Source: Verpa conica
Taxonomy: Eukaryota > Ascomycota > Pezizomycetes > Pezizales > Morchellaceae
Assembly (NCBI GenBank): GCA_033030425.1
Contig: JAUFSD010000016.1
Location: forward strand, 186,001-250,000
Length of the DNA: 64,000 bases
Direction: 5' to 3'
This document shows, piece by piece, positions 11,753 through 24,100 of the stretch. The notes beneath the pieces were generated by a model that saw nothing but the letters and a program-made list of their open reading frames with translations, did no database searches and was not told the origin of the DNA. Within the stretch, counting starts at the first letter, position 1, and every line of letters starts with the position of its first letter. Made by a program: the position numbers and the translations under genes.

Positions 11753-12679
11753 ATTTTTTTAAAAGCCTTATATCGGGGGGGGGGGAGTTGACCGCTCTCT
11801 CTGAGTTGTAGTAGTGGGGTGCGTGGAAGGGTGATGACAACTTACTGCGAACACGCGGCCAACGGAGAATTGAGAGCGGCGTGCAAGAGTGTTATAGGAA
11901 ACTCTGACGATTAGCGACGCGCGTTCAACCTGTTGTCTGCTTTTTTTTAATTATCCTTGCGAATGTGATAAGTTCCCTTGCTTTTTGACTTGATGGGAAA
12001 CCCCCCAACAGTAACTTCCAAAACTGGGAATATTGCGGTTGCACAGATAGTTTTTGCTGCATAAGACAAGGCTCTAGCGAATCGTTATTTCATGATCTCT
12101 CACTCGTCAATCGAGATCGAAGTGGTCTGGAGAGAGTGCTTACGTATAAGTGCGAAGAACCCCCCCCCAGGGATGAAAAATGTGTTTCCCCCTCCCCCCA
12201 ACGTTTGTGATAAACTTCTTCCGATTACTAATTAAATAGCCGAATCGCGATTTGCACTTTTGACTCAGAGCGTATGTACACACGTAATTTAACTGCAGAG
12301 AGAACACTATGGATAAAAAAAAAAAAAGACATGTAATTAGAAGGAAAAAAAAACAGGAACAGAAGCTCCAGACAGTACGTATACACTTCACGATTAGCTT
12401 TATCATTATCTAACGTGCTTATAGGTTAGACGATAGCTTGCTCGTATGACTTTTGGGGAGTTGTTAAAACAGACCAACCTTCCTGTTCTAGGCACACGTT
12501 CGAGATAAGCACCAGGCAGCCATGCATACAAGGATGCACCTACATACCTGGAATTGCGCAGAATCGACAACCAAGTTTCTTGGCTGCGGCAACCACGAGA
12601 GCCAATAGACGAAGGTAGGAAATCGCCCACTTAGTATGAAATAAACCACAATTTAGTGCTTGTGGAATAGTACCATTTA
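11753..12679. other. Intergenic
   Basis: No gene found. It contains the upstream region of the adhesin-like gene, a G run at 11777-11786 and A-rich stretches. Small open frames lack any recognisable domain. Confidence 0.5.
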
Positions 12680-12945
12680 CTGTATTGACTCGATAAATTG
12701 GCTATCACCGGTATCTCCGTACCAAAGAATACAGTAGTAAGTGCAGCACTAGGCACAGGACTACTTTACTGATTGGGGGGGAGGGGGGGTTTATACTGGT
12801 ACCGGTAAAGTGGCAGTCTTGACACTGGAACATGGGAAGCGAGACTAGCTACCTCTCAGAACTTGACAACGCTCAAGAATTGGTTGAGACTCAGTTCTTC
12901 TGGTACGGTGATACCGGAGATAGCCAATTTACCGCGTCAATACGG
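12680..12945. mobile_element. TA-flanked MITE with about 50-bp inverted repeats
   Basis: A 266-bp element begins CTGTATTGACTCGATAAATT and ends with the inverted counterpart CCGTATTGACGCGGTAAATT; the inverted similarity runs about 50 bp on each side with few mismatches. Each end is flanked by TA (12678-12679 and 12946-12947), the target duplication of Tc1/mariner/pogo-class elements. It has no coding capacity, so it is a non-autonomous MITE. The centre contains a G run and unique sequence. Confidence 0.85.
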
Positions 12946-14806
12946 TAGTAGACTATACATTAGTAAGGAAGCCAAGAGTTTTAGCTAAAAGTGATAAGCT
13001 GTTGCAGAAACGGGTTACACACATATAAAATTAGTAGCTTAGCTAGGTTATATATAATGGTCGGTTTTAACACTGGGCTGCATTAATTATTTATCGCAGT
13101 GCTAGATTAAATCTAGTAGAGAAGAACGCGACCTTAGTCATTGTATTTCTTGGACAGCTCTATAGATTACATACCGAGGCGTTTATTAGGAACCAATGAT
13201 TTTTACACCACTAAACTCACTCTGAAAGCAACGATCCTAAGACTAAACAATATTTTATTAAGACATATATTGAAACCTTACTATATCCTTATTAACCCGG
13301 GTACTAATACTATACATGTTGTCATTGCGACTTATTTTTACTGCCGCCACCTCGTTCCCTATATAATTTTTAGTCTCACCGATGACTGCCGTCGCGGGTT
13401 CTTAAAACGAAGCGACTAGCAATACTTGTATAACCTCATCCTAAGTATGTAACTACGCTATAGACCCCCCATGTACCATTCGCCCAGATGCGGTAGGAAA
13501 CCCGAGCTAAAGAACTGAAGCTAGGCATTTGAGATCGCCAAGATAAACACTTGGCATGTATGACTGTAATGTGTGGAAAATCCTCACTAGGGATATATCT
13601 TGTTTATGCACATGCACTAACTCACTCTATGCGGTATTTTCATAGCCTAGAACTACTATTCGTTTAAGGATTGAGGCGGAGAATATGAAACTCTGTTGAT
13701 TGCAGATATTAACAACCCGAAACCGTCAGCCCCAAACAGTTCAGGTATCAGCAACCGATGTCCTCGGTTTGGAGTTCGGTACTAAGCCACAGTTCTGCCT
13801 TCTGCGAACAGCGAGGTTGCATGTTATCACTTACAGACTATCACTCGCCACCTGAAGTGCCACCCTAGGTCTTGCGGATGGTTGATTACTAATACAAAGT
13901 CCATATAACAAGCCTCGCCACAGTAGAACAAGGGGAAAAAAACTAATACGAGAGCTAGAATACCACCCAACATGATTATAACTGATTGGTGAACAAGTTT
14001 CTGTCTTCTTTTTTTTTACATCAAGTGATTTTATTGCTTCTGGGTACAAAATCTGTTCTGTCTTTACTTACTCGATCAGGCATTTATTAAATACTCTGAG
14101 TGAGGTCATTGTCGCGGCCAACCACCTAAACGGTGACATAGCAGTAACTATCAGAACAACAAAAAACAATTATATACTAAAAGACAACGCAGCCACTGTA
14201 TATTATGACAGGGGGGATACATTGTCTTTACGGTTATCTTTATTGTCTTAGGGCTGCGTGATAACGAATCAAGTTAGTTGTAACCTCACTCCGTGCATTT
14301 AACTAGGGACGACCCCCCACCGTGGGCCGTGATCATTGTCCCCATTCCCCAGTGCCATTTAGGGGTCGTATAACCTGAACGAAGCGACCTGACCAACGAA
14401 TGAAGCTTTCAGTATTGTATCAATTACTCCAGTTACTAGCTCCTCGCTCGCCCGAGGGGCTGCTGCGCGGCCGAGACCGACCCCCAATACCATACTCTAC
14501 CAGTACTCTATACTGTTTGATATTGGGTTAGGGTTAACCAAACCCAGGTAGATTGAATGAATGAATGAATTCATCATAAGTACATGCAACCCTACCCAGG
14601 TAGATTGAGAGGGTGGGTTGCTATCTGGGTCTATTGGCCGGGTGTGGGCAGCGAACAAAAAGTCTGCTAGGCCTTGCACCCCCATAACCCTTTCACTTCG
14701 TTCAGGGCATAATCGCCTGAGTACATAGAAGGTGAAAAAAAGATAACGTATTCGATGGGGTTGTGGGTCAGTTGGGATAGTGTGTCGCATAGCAACACAG
14801 CAAATA
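12946..14806. other. Gene-poor DNA
   Basis: No gene or RNA is supported. Near 14516-14608 there are two copies of ACCCAGGTAGATTGA 52 bp apart, beside a GGGTTAGGGTTAACC stretch that resembles a short interstitial telomeric motif. The rest is ordinary AT-rich intergenic sequence. Confidence 0.5.
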
Positions 14807-15292
14807 GTGTGGTCCACGAGGCCGAGGCGCCTCGGGCCTCGCCTTGAGGTATCGGCCTCGAGGAGGCGCAAGGCCGGGGGGCCACGAGGTCGAGGTACCT
14901 CGAGGCTTCTCTCTGGGCTCGCCTCGAGGTGGCTCGAGGTAAATAATAATAAATTAAATAAAAGATTACAGACTCTAGTAGGAGTAAAATAGGTTACCTT
15001 GGTCATTCCCACCACAATTCATCACCCACTATTAGTGAGCTTGATTCAAAGGCCATAAAATAGGTAATAGGGTAGTAGGTAATAGCAGGGAACTACAATA
15101 AAATACTCTGTAGTGGAGTATTTAATAGCTCTTAAATTATTACTAAAAATAATTCTATGCCTCAAGGCTCCTCGAGGTACCTCGAGGCCAGACTCCTAAT
15201 ACCCAAGGCGAGCCAAAGCCAGAGGCCTACAAAGCCGAGGCACCTCGAGACCACCTCCCCTACCTTGCCTCGAGCGGCCTCGTGGACCACAC
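14807..15292. mobile_element. TA-flanked MITE rich in CCTCGAGG motifs
   Basis: A 486-bp element has perfect 18-bp terminal inverted repeats, GTGTGGTCCACGAGGCCG, and lies between TA dinucleotides (14805-14806 and 15293-15294). Both halves carry dense arrays of CCTCGAGG-type palindromic motifs in inverted arrangement around an AT-rich core with TAATAATAAAT. There is no transposase frame. The termini and TA target fit a non-autonomous Tc1/mariner/pogo-like element. Confidence 0.85.
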
Positions 15293-16743
15293 TAACAGCA
15301 AAATTAAATACTACCAGCTATATGAAACCCACCTCCAATGTTCAAATAGCTTGATTTTATTTTGTACTTTGTATAATCTATCTTTTAGCTTACACATCTT
15401 TTCTTTGCAGGTGAATTTGGCCTATAGTGGCTGAGAAACTCTCCTGGCCCCTAATCACACACAAATATTTTGTATGGGGAACTTAGAAAGCAACATAACA
15501 CAGCAAATTATAGGATAATTTGGCTATAGGGTCTATAACCTTTAGTTACTCTTCTAAAAAGCATTTCTAGCTAGTTATTTTTCTCTATATTGTTGTGGTT
15601 CTGTAGCTGCTAGCTAGGCTGCTCTTGATTCTTTGCTGTGTTTTTATATGACACACTACCCCGACTGACCCACAACCTCATCGAACACGTTAGTGAAATG
15701 TAAAACCTGTGCTAGAGATTCTTTTAGCATTTTTTCAAACTCTCTGTGAGAATTCTAGTGGTAGTATCGGCTTATTCATAATTCCTTGATTTTTTTTTCT
15801 CTACATCTTTTTCCCTCGGCAAGCTGTTATGTTTTGAATCTGGCTCAGAATAGAGGATTTTCCTAGGTATTGAGGGTTCTCAACAAGTGAGAGTATATGA
15901 ATCTGTACAGTCTCTGCCTTCAGTGCTTGCAATAGGCAAGGATGAGAGCATACAACCTCTAGTAAATGTGAAAGTACGGGTGCAAGCAATAGAATGATTG
16001 TTCGATGATACGCCTAGAGGAGGGGGAGCAAGCCCGACCTCTTATATCCTACATGCCTATGACCCCTAATGGAGATCGACTGCTGTCAGCCATAATCCAA
16101 TAGTAAAGAAGGTCAAGGGATCAAAACCCTAGATTCGAGGCCTTGATTGGCTCCCTCCAGACCCCCCGGAAGATCCAATTAGTAGTATTGGCCCAAAAAC
16201 CCCTTACCTACCAGCCTTATTTTCTATAGTTTCTATCAGAGGCTGTACTTCCCCCTCCTCTACACTGAACAAAAAGAATCAATTCATATTCTAAATCCTT
16301 CTGGAAGAGCCTTCTTCATTATCAGCGTTTTTACCCTATGTTTTCAACACTCCCCTTTCCGCCCCTTACTACGGGAGACATGAAAACCCCGTAAAGAACT
16401 TCCCCAATCAGCCACTAACTAGAGCAGAGGTGCTCGCAGCAACCAGCAGTGGCAAAAAAAACTATTTAATTTTAGCAACCCGTACCGCTTACTGTAAGTA
16501 ATTTGCCAATACACGACAAGTACTAAACCCACGTAAACGACACAACTACATCATTTACTGCTGCGTGGGATAAGCTTCTTATCTACCATAAGACCCTTAC
16601 TAACTCATCTAAGCATATAAAATTAATGAAAACCAGATTCATCTGCTGTAATGGCTAAAACTGTATTTGTAATCCCCCGGAGTGACTTGCTGTGGAAGCT
16701 GTTTTTCCAGCTATGAAATTGGGTAGAGTAGTGAGTTAGTACT
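15293..16743. other. Gene-poor DNA
   Basis: No intact gene. A 62-codon frame on the minus strand at 15801-15989 has protein-like composition (HPCLL, NPQYLGK) but runs into stops on both sides, so it may be a decayed fragment. I could not assign it. Confidence 0.45.
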
Positions 16744-17012
16744 GCCCAGGCCTTGCTATGGGCAAGCCTGGGCAAAAAAAGGCGTTGGCCCGGCTCGGCC
16801 CAACTTATTTGGTGGGAGCCCGGGCAAGCCCAAGTAGCCTAAGTAAGGACTAATATTGCTAGAGCCTCCCTCCCCCCAAAAAAAAAAAAAAAACGGTACC
16901 CTCTGGTGCTAAACTTCGAGACAAGCCCTTCTAATAGTTTCTAACGTTGGCACAATTAAAGATTTAGCCCGCGAAAGCCCAAATAAGGGTCGGCCCATTG
17001 GAAGGCCTGGCT
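16744..17012. repeat. Putative GGGCC-rich inverted-repeat element
   Basis: The left end GCCCAGGCCTTGCTATGGGC and the inverted right end AGCCAGGCCTTCCAATGGGC match at 16 of 20 positions and bound 269 bp. The interior has several GCCCGG/GGGC motifs and a poly-A run. No clear target duplication was seen, so its status as a transposon relic is tentative. Confidence 0.4.
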
Positions 17013-17722
17013 CTCCCCAAGAGAGCTGCTTCAGAAAATAGCTGTTGCATAGAAAAGGGGAAAGTATTGTGGTGGTTTCTATTATACTAGTGGTAGGATT
17101 ATTGTTAGAAAAGTAATCAAGGGTAAGGTGTAGTGCTGTTCGGCTGGTATGATATATTATGGAATTACGTGCTGTAATGTGCGGAGTAAATTGACGGGGA
17201 TTTTTTGTAGTGCCGTTGAGGGTGGGGTTTTATTATATAGTGAATTAGATGAGTTTCTATGAATTATTATAAGAATCTTGATAATAACGATTTATATATC
17301 GTTTCCGTCTTTTGTGGTGATATCTATGCACTCGCTGTAAGGATAAGTAATCTGTACGTAAGGATGAGAACGTTGAATCCCGTGAGGTAGACCATAAGCT
17401 ATAGAGTCCCCAGCAGGAAACAGATGCCAAGCAGAGACTGGTTCCCCAGGTATCATTCCAGCCCAATTGAACCCCTCCCAGTCTCCCACCAGAGCGAATG
17501 ATATCCCATGAAGCAACCACCCTCACACCATCCACATACCCAGCCACCCATACCTCTCGACCTCTCCACCTCTGGCCACCCCTCACATGCCACCGCCTCC
17601 ATTCCAGTCCCACCATCCACATGACGTCACCCGAGCCGCCTACGTCACCGCCCAACACGCCTACATATACCACTCCACCCACAGCCCACAGCCATCCCCA
17701 ACCCCCATCTCCATCGCCCATC
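17013..17722. other. Upstream region of the low-complexity gene
   Basis: No gene assigned. From about 17480 on the strand is C/A-rich. A TATA-like ACATATACC lies near 17662, 60 nt before the ATG at 17723, which argues against earlier in-frame ATGs at 17498 and 17621. Confidence 0.4.
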
Positions 17723-18445
17723 ATGACCGAGCAAGCAAAAACCACCGGCAAACACCCCACGGGGATAACCCCATCCACGAGTGGCCCACCACAACCCACC
17801 ACCACGGCCACCACCACACCCACAAAACCCCTTCAACCAACCAAAACAACCCCACAACCAACTAAAACCACCCCACAACCACAATTCCCTATCCCCTCTC
17901 ACACAGACTTCCTCCACCCTACTCCAATCCGCACATTTCCTCCACCATCACCCCAACCCGGTGCTGTTCCCTTCCTACCTAAAGAAACCGGCACCCCCAC
18001 CACCACCACCACCACCAACGGAGGAGGAGGAGGAGGAGGCACAGGACCCAGTAGTCGCGCTAGTAGCGTCAACCCTAATGACACACTCCCACCAACACCC
18101 ACATCCGACCAACCGCAACCATACCCTCCGCAAATGCGCATCCCCTTACTCGGGGGTAAGGATATTCCGCGCTCAACGATGGTGTTGCCCCCCGGTGGGG
18201 AACAGGTTGTGAGGCCGACGACACAGCTTCCGGGGGTGGTTGTACAGTCGTACCATAATGCGTTGCCGTCGAGACCAGTGGTGGCTCAGAACGGGTATAG
18301 GCAGAGTGAGGAGGTCGGAAGGGTGAAGGATGATAATCCTGACGAAGGGGAGACGTTGTTGGGTAGGTTGGGTAAGTGGGTGGAAGGGGTGAATAGTAGG
18401 GTTGTTGAGACGGCGATTGCGGGGGAGAAGAAAGGGAAGGAGTAG
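17723..18445 (+). CDS. Low-complexity Pro/Thr-rich protein, 240 aa
   Basis: A single open frame without introns. The first half is dominated by Thr, Pro and Gln with PTKTTPQ repeats, followed by runs of threonine and glycine. The second half (about residues 130-240) is less biased and contains a PLLGGKDIPRSTMVLPPGG segment and a C-terminal amphipathic helix with a GRLGKWVEGVNSRVVE motif, which may be the conserved part. There is no signal peptide and no known domain. The start at 17723 has a good context (CATC before ATG) and follows a TATA-like box; ATGs at 17621 and 17498 would add 34 or 75 residues. It is likely an intrinsically disordered protein; function unknown. Confidence 0.6.
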   Translation: MTEQAKTTGKHPTGITPSTSGPPQPTTTATTTPTKPLQPTKTTPQPTKTTPQPQFPIPSHTDFLHPTPIRTFPPPSPQPGAVPFLPKETGTPTTTTTTNGGGGGGGTGPSSRASSVNPNDTLPPTPTSDQPQPYPPQMRIPLLGGKDIPRSTMVLPPGGEQVVRPTTQLPGVVVQSYHNALPSRPVVAQNGYRQSEEVGRVKDDNPDEGETLLGRLGKWVEGVNSRVVETAIAGEKKGKE

Positions 18446-21168
18446 GAGGGTTGGATTTTATAAGTTGTATTTTTGTTTTGTTTTGTTTTGTTGTGTGTGT
18501 TTTTTTTATGGGGGAAGGGAAGGGGGGGTTATTTAGTTATTTGGTATAATGTGCTTATTTTATTTTTTGTTATATGTTTGAAATTGTATGGGGTTTTTTT
18601 TCTTAGTTCTAGCGGGAATTTATTTTTTTGTACTCACTCTGGCAACAATAACAAAAAACAATCTCGGATGTAAAACAGTTACGAATCAACATTTCAAACG
18701 AGTAGAGTACCTAAGACAAGACATAGCCTATGTCATACACTCAGCAAATAGTAGTAACGCCTATAAATAAACTCGCCTGCGTGACGCACCCACCCCTTGC
18801 AAGACATCTGTCACGTCACGTCACACCTCAACAGCCAACTAACCCCATTACGACCGGAAACCAACGCAGAGGGGAAAATCTTACCCTACCCCTAGTATAC
18901 AACAAAATATATATATAGAGAGAGAGTTACTAAACAACCGGTAGGTTCGATATAGAGTACAAACCATGGGCTGACGACTACATTCGGCATATCAGAAGAA
19001 TACGGGCGTCTTTCCGTCACACGGAGGGAGAGAAACTCATATCCGGGTTTTTTTCTCTTTTGAACGAAACGGTTGCCTTCTAACCCCAACCTCCCAACTT
19101 CCCACCCCCGGTCCTGATTTTTTTTTTCCCCCCCCACTCCCTCCCAAAAGTCTTCCAGTAAGAAATTTGGCGTGGCTGGAACCGTTTATGCGGAAGAAAC
19201 GGTTGGAGTACGATCGATCAATTGAACCAGACGAAATGACAATCGTAGCTGATGGAAAATGACAATCATAGCTGATCCAAGAGAATAAAGAGAAAAAAAG
19301 TATATTTTTAAAACCTACATATGTAATCTACCTGCAGCTTGTTTTTCCCGAGCTCTCTTTCTTGAAGCGGGTTTTTGGGGTTGGGGTTGTTGGGGTTTGA
19401 GGAAGTGTGTGATAGGGTGATAGGGTGATAGGGTGGCGCTTCGCTTTCCATAAATACGGAACGAGAAGAAACCATAACCTGGGAACTCTACTGGGTGATA
19501 AAAAAAACCGGTAAACAAATATCCACTTACCGGATCCACCTTCCCTTTGTTTTTTATAATTGAAACGGGTGGGGGGGAGGGAAGCAAAGGACCACAATCG
19601 TCATGTTAATCTTCTTCCGTGGACGATCAATCAAACCAACAAGTTTTTTTTCTTCTTCTTCATTCTCTTCTTTCAATTGATTCACCGAATTCCGAAAGCG
19701 GGGTACTGAGACGAGACGCGGTCCGTCTGTGCTTGCCTGGCTAGCTGCAGCTCGCAGCTCTACTCGCAGTTGCACGCAACCTCGTGACTGGACCCGATGT
19801 TGTTGTGGCAACGGACGCGGGAGAACCGTGCGCGTGTGTTGTTGTTTATTTCCCGGGGGGGGGACAGCGAACCAGGGAAGTCTTTAGGACATTGGAGGGG
19901 AGAAGAGAGGGAGGGGGTGGGAAGAGGAAGAGAGAGAGAAAGGGCAGGCAGGGTGGTCGTGTCATGTACACTCTAATTGATTCATCCGGGAAAAACTCGT
20001 GCGTATGAGTACATTCAGATATGGGCTCGGATACGACAGCTCTCCCGGGGCATTGGAATCTGGCCTTATTCCCATGATCTGGAGGGAAGGGAGCGAGGGA
20101 ATGAGAACGACGCGAGAACAAGTGGTGTGCACCGTACCTGGGACTAGTTAGAGAGTATAAACCGAAGCTGGGACCTCCCGGCCTGCCAAACGGTCGCGTA
20201 CACTCTGTCGGGAGCGTTTCCGCAGCCGTTAGTCGTAGATGAGTGGGGGACGTGATGAGATAGGCGTAGTGCTAGGTAGTGTAGTGTACAGCAGTAATGG
20301 GGGAGGCTGGACGAATTCCCACTGAACGAGTCTTCACAGGGTGGATGGGGCAGGTATACACATCGCAGGGTTTGATACGGGGCCACAGGGCAGGGGAGGT
20401 AGAGCAGAGGTAGAGCGTTAGTCTGACGTCCCATAACATCGCCAGCTCCCTTTTTCCCTCACCACCGTCTTTTTCTCGTTCGTGAGAGTGAAAGAGTAGA
20501 GAGATTACATCCCCTCCATCCCATCCCATCCCATCCCATCCCTTGAGAAGCAAGTATAGACACAAACAGACCCTCGATCATCTTACTCACCCACCCACCC
20601 CCCTCCCCTCCTGCAGACGTCAAACCCCAAGGGATCCGAGAGCCGAGGGGGATATTTGCAATCCCAATAACCTATCGACACTTTTCTGTGCGAAACGAAA
20701 CAATCACTGGTCTCGAAGCTCTGCTAATCAACTCCCGACAATTGTCTGTCTGGCTTATCTACCAATTGCTCAATTGTGGAAAAGAGGTTGGTGTATATAT
20801 TTATTTATTCCTTTTTCTTGCCCGTTTCCCGTTAGTATATCTTGGGGGGTGAGTGAGTGGGCTGCCCTCTGGTTGGATTACAGAGAGACGAAACGCGTTC
20901 TTACGTCTACGTTACTCTCTTGCCGCTTCTCGTTTGTTTACCTGTGCTGATCTGATATTTCCTCCTCCCTTTTTTTCTCCTCGTCTCTAGATTTGTATTG
21001 TCTGTCTGGGGGACGTTCTCATACCCTTACATTGAGGAGGGAGGATAATAATAAACAACAAACGCTACCATCTCCCGTTTCCCTGCGTCATCATCCTGAC
21101 GTTTTGATTCATCCAGCTTTTTTTTTTTTTTTTTTCCCTTCCCCAGTAAGACCTAGGCCCATATTATC
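18446..21168. other. Intergenic and long leader of the coiled-coil gene
   Basis: No separate gene is supported. It includes the 3' flank of the preceding gene, a CATCC microsatellite (20516-20542), a TATATATTTATTTATT stretch near 20793 and a long T-tract ending CCCTTCCCCAG at 21146, which looks like the acceptor of a 5' UTR intron just before the ATG at 21169. Confidence 0.5.
20516..20542 (+). repeat. CATCC microsatellite
   Basis: About five and a half tandem copies of a 5-bp CCATC/CATCC unit in the upstream region of the large coiled-coil gene. Confidence 0.8.
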
Positions 21169-24100
21169 ATGGCGGCCGACCGCAGCGGCGGTCCGCCACC
21201 ACCACCTCCTCCCCCTCCCCATAGTTCACACCCAAAAGACCAGCCTCCCCCTCCGCCTCGACACTCTACAAACCCCAAAGACAAACCTCCTCCTCCACCA
21301 CCGCACAAGGAAGCTCCCAAACCTTCTTCCACATCCTCTTCCTCTTCCTCTTCTTCCCACAACCAGCAAAGAGTCCCCCCACCACCTTCTTCTCAGCCTG
21401 CAAACTTTGACGTCATCATTGTTCCGCAGAACTCTGGCGGCGGTGTCATCTATCTTCCCAGCCTGGCAGTCCACAGGAACTCATTTGTTGCCGGTGTGGT
21501 TAGTACCCTTTCCGTGTTAGCGGTACTGAAACTATTGGCACCCGTCTTTCAATACTGGGCTAGGAGCTGGGTCGGTGCAACCGTTGGGCTAGCACTCCTC
21601 AGTGCGGGTGCGGGTGCGTGGTTCGCAAAGGGTGGTGATTTCTGGAGTGAAGGAAACGGCTTCTGGAGTAACAACGACAATAATCACGGTGGTAAAGGGA
21701 GTAAAAGTTGGGGTGAATACAAGGAAGCGAATCCCAAGGACTTTTCTGCTGGCAGCAAACCCTCATCCTCAAAATCTTCTCGGAGAACAGCAGGCGGAAG
21801 CGAATCCCAAGGTGCGTCTTCCTCGGGTGCGTCATCCTCTGGCCCTCATCATCGTTCTCATCATTCGGAACCCCCCTCTGAACCCTCACCCTCTGAACCC
21901 ACTACTACCACACCTTCTGCATCCCCACAGATTGTTGCGGAACATGCAGAGGTGCCCATTGTCAAAGAGGACGTGATACCAAGGAGACCAAAAGCTAAAG
22001 ATTCACAATCGACAAAGAAGCCCGAGCACGCTCTTCCTCTGAGCACGCCTAAACCCGATACTCCACCACCTTCACCGCCTCTAGTCCCCGTGACTCTGAA
22101 AGGCCCATCAAAACAGGAAAAGGCGGAACTTAAGGCGAAGAAGGCGAAGGCGAAGCGGGATAAGGAGGAACGAGAGCAGGAGCGGCTGAATGAGCAGGAG
22201 CGAATAGCTAGGGAAAAGAAAGAGCGGGAATCCAAAGAGGCGGAAGAGAAGCGAGAGAAGGAGGCTAGGGAGTCTGAGGAACGGGAAAAAAAAGAGCAGG
22301 AAGAACGGGAGAAAGAGGAGCGGGAGAAACTAGCTCGGGAAAAGGCAGAGCGTGAAAGGCGGGAACTCGAGGAACGGGAGCTACGTGAGCGAGAAGCCCA
22401 GGAAGCGGAAGAGTTAGAGAAACAAATTCAAGAGACCGAGCAATTAAAAAAAGAGCTGCTAGAAATGAGAGAATCTGTGGAGAAAGATAGGCTACGGACT
22501 GAGCTTCAGCAGAAGGAGCGGCTCAGAAAGCAGCTAGAGCGGGCTGAGAAAGATCGTAAAGAGAAAGAACGATTAGCAAAGATCAAGGCAGAGAGAGAGA
22601 GGCGAGAGAGAGATATGCTAGAAAAGATGCGTAATACAGAGCGAGAACGAGTAGAAAAAGAACGTTTAGCAAAAGAAGCAGAAAAAGAACGGCTACGTCT
22701 CGAGAACGAACGCAAAGAGAAAGAACGTCTCGAGAACGAGCGACTCGAGAAGGAACGTCTCCAAAAAGAACGCCTCGAGAAAGAACGCCTCCAAAAAGAA
22801 AAAGAAAAAGCCGAAAACGAGCTCCTCAAGAAACGGCAAGCCGAGCAGCAGCGCCTTGACAAAGAAAAATGGGTCAAGGAAAGCCGCGAAAAGATCCGCA
22901 TCGAAAAGGAACGCCGCGAGAAGGAGAAAATTGGAAGGGAGCTCGCTGAAAAGGCGCGAAAAGAGGAGCTTGAACGAAACCGCCTCGAACTCGAAAAACA
23001 GGAACAAGACCGGCTCCAGCGAGAACGCGAGCAAAAGGAACGCAATGAACGAGAACGGGCCGAGAAGGAGCGGATCGAAAGACTCAAGATCACTAAGGCT
23101 GCTCAAGCAGCCAAAGAAAAGGAACGCATTGCTAGGGAAGCCGCCGAACGACTCCGACAAGAACGGGAAAAGAAGCTGCGGGAGAAGAGTGAGAAGGAGC
23201 GGCTTGAAAAGGAACGTATTGAGAACGAGCGGCTTGAAAGGGAACGGCTTGAAAAGGAGCGGCTAGAAAAGCAACGTCTTGAGAATGAAAAGGTCCAAAA
23301 GGAAAAGCAAGACAGGGAGAAAAGAGCCCGCCTCGCCTCCGAACGAGTTAAGATGGAAAAGGAGCGCCTTGCTAAATTGAAAGCTGCCGAGAAGGAACGT
23401 ATAGCCCAGGAGAAGCTCGAGAAAGAAAGACAGGCAAGAGAAGAGAAAGAGCTGGCCGAGTCTGAGAGGGTTAAGCACATTCGCGATAAGCTTGACAAAG
23501 AACGCATAACTCGTGAAGAAGCCGAGAGAAGACAGCAAGAGGAGGAGCGTGCAGCAGAGGAGCGGCTTCAGGCTGAGCGGCAAAGATTGGCAAGGGAGGC
23601 GAGAGAGAGGATAATGAAGGAGAATGAGGAGAGTGAGAAGTTCCGCCGGGAATTGATGGAGGAAGTTGAGGCGAGTCGAGAGCAAGAAGAACGGATGAAG
23701 CGGGAGAAAGCTGAGCGAGAACGCTTGGAGCAACTGCGACTCGAGAAGGAGCGGGAGGAGAAGGAGGCACGGCAGAAGGCGGCAGCTGAGCGGTTACGCG
23801 TGCAGCGGGAGAGAGCAGCAGCAAAGGCGATGGAAAGGGAGAAGCTGGAGGCGGAGGAGAGGGCGAGGGTTGAAAAACTAAAGCAGGACAGGCAACTGGA
23901 GGAGGAGCGGGAAAGGGAACGGCTGGAGAATGAACGAATAGAACGGGAAAAGTATCGACTCGCACGGGAAAAGAGTAGTAGCAAACGGCTAGAACATGAG
24001 CGCCTGGATCACATTCCTTTGACCCCTCGAGGGCGGCATTCCCCGAACAAATCCGTACAAACTTCATACCAGACTCCCCCTTCTTCAGGTACTCGTAGAC

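Noticed and set aside
14516..14540. Interstitial telomere repeat
   Set aside because: Only about two TTAGGG-like units; too short to be evidence of a former chromosome end.
14497..15015. 172-codon minus-strand frame
   Set aside because: Half of it lies inside the CCTCGAGG-rich MITE, whose repeats keep frames open; the translation has no protein-like features.
15801..15989. Possible transposase fragment
   Set aside because: The translation is protein-like, but it is too short and bounded by stops; I could not match it to a known transposase motif.
17498..17722. N-terminal extension of the low-complexity protein from ATG 17498 or 17621
   Set aside because: A TATA-like box at about 17662 lies downstream of both ATGs, and the extension is featureless; the ATG at 17723 has the better context.
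20395..20460. tRNA-like stretch with GGTAGAGC motifs
   Set aside because: It resembles an A box, but there is no T-arm GGTTCGA motif and no matching acceptor stem at the right distance on either strand.
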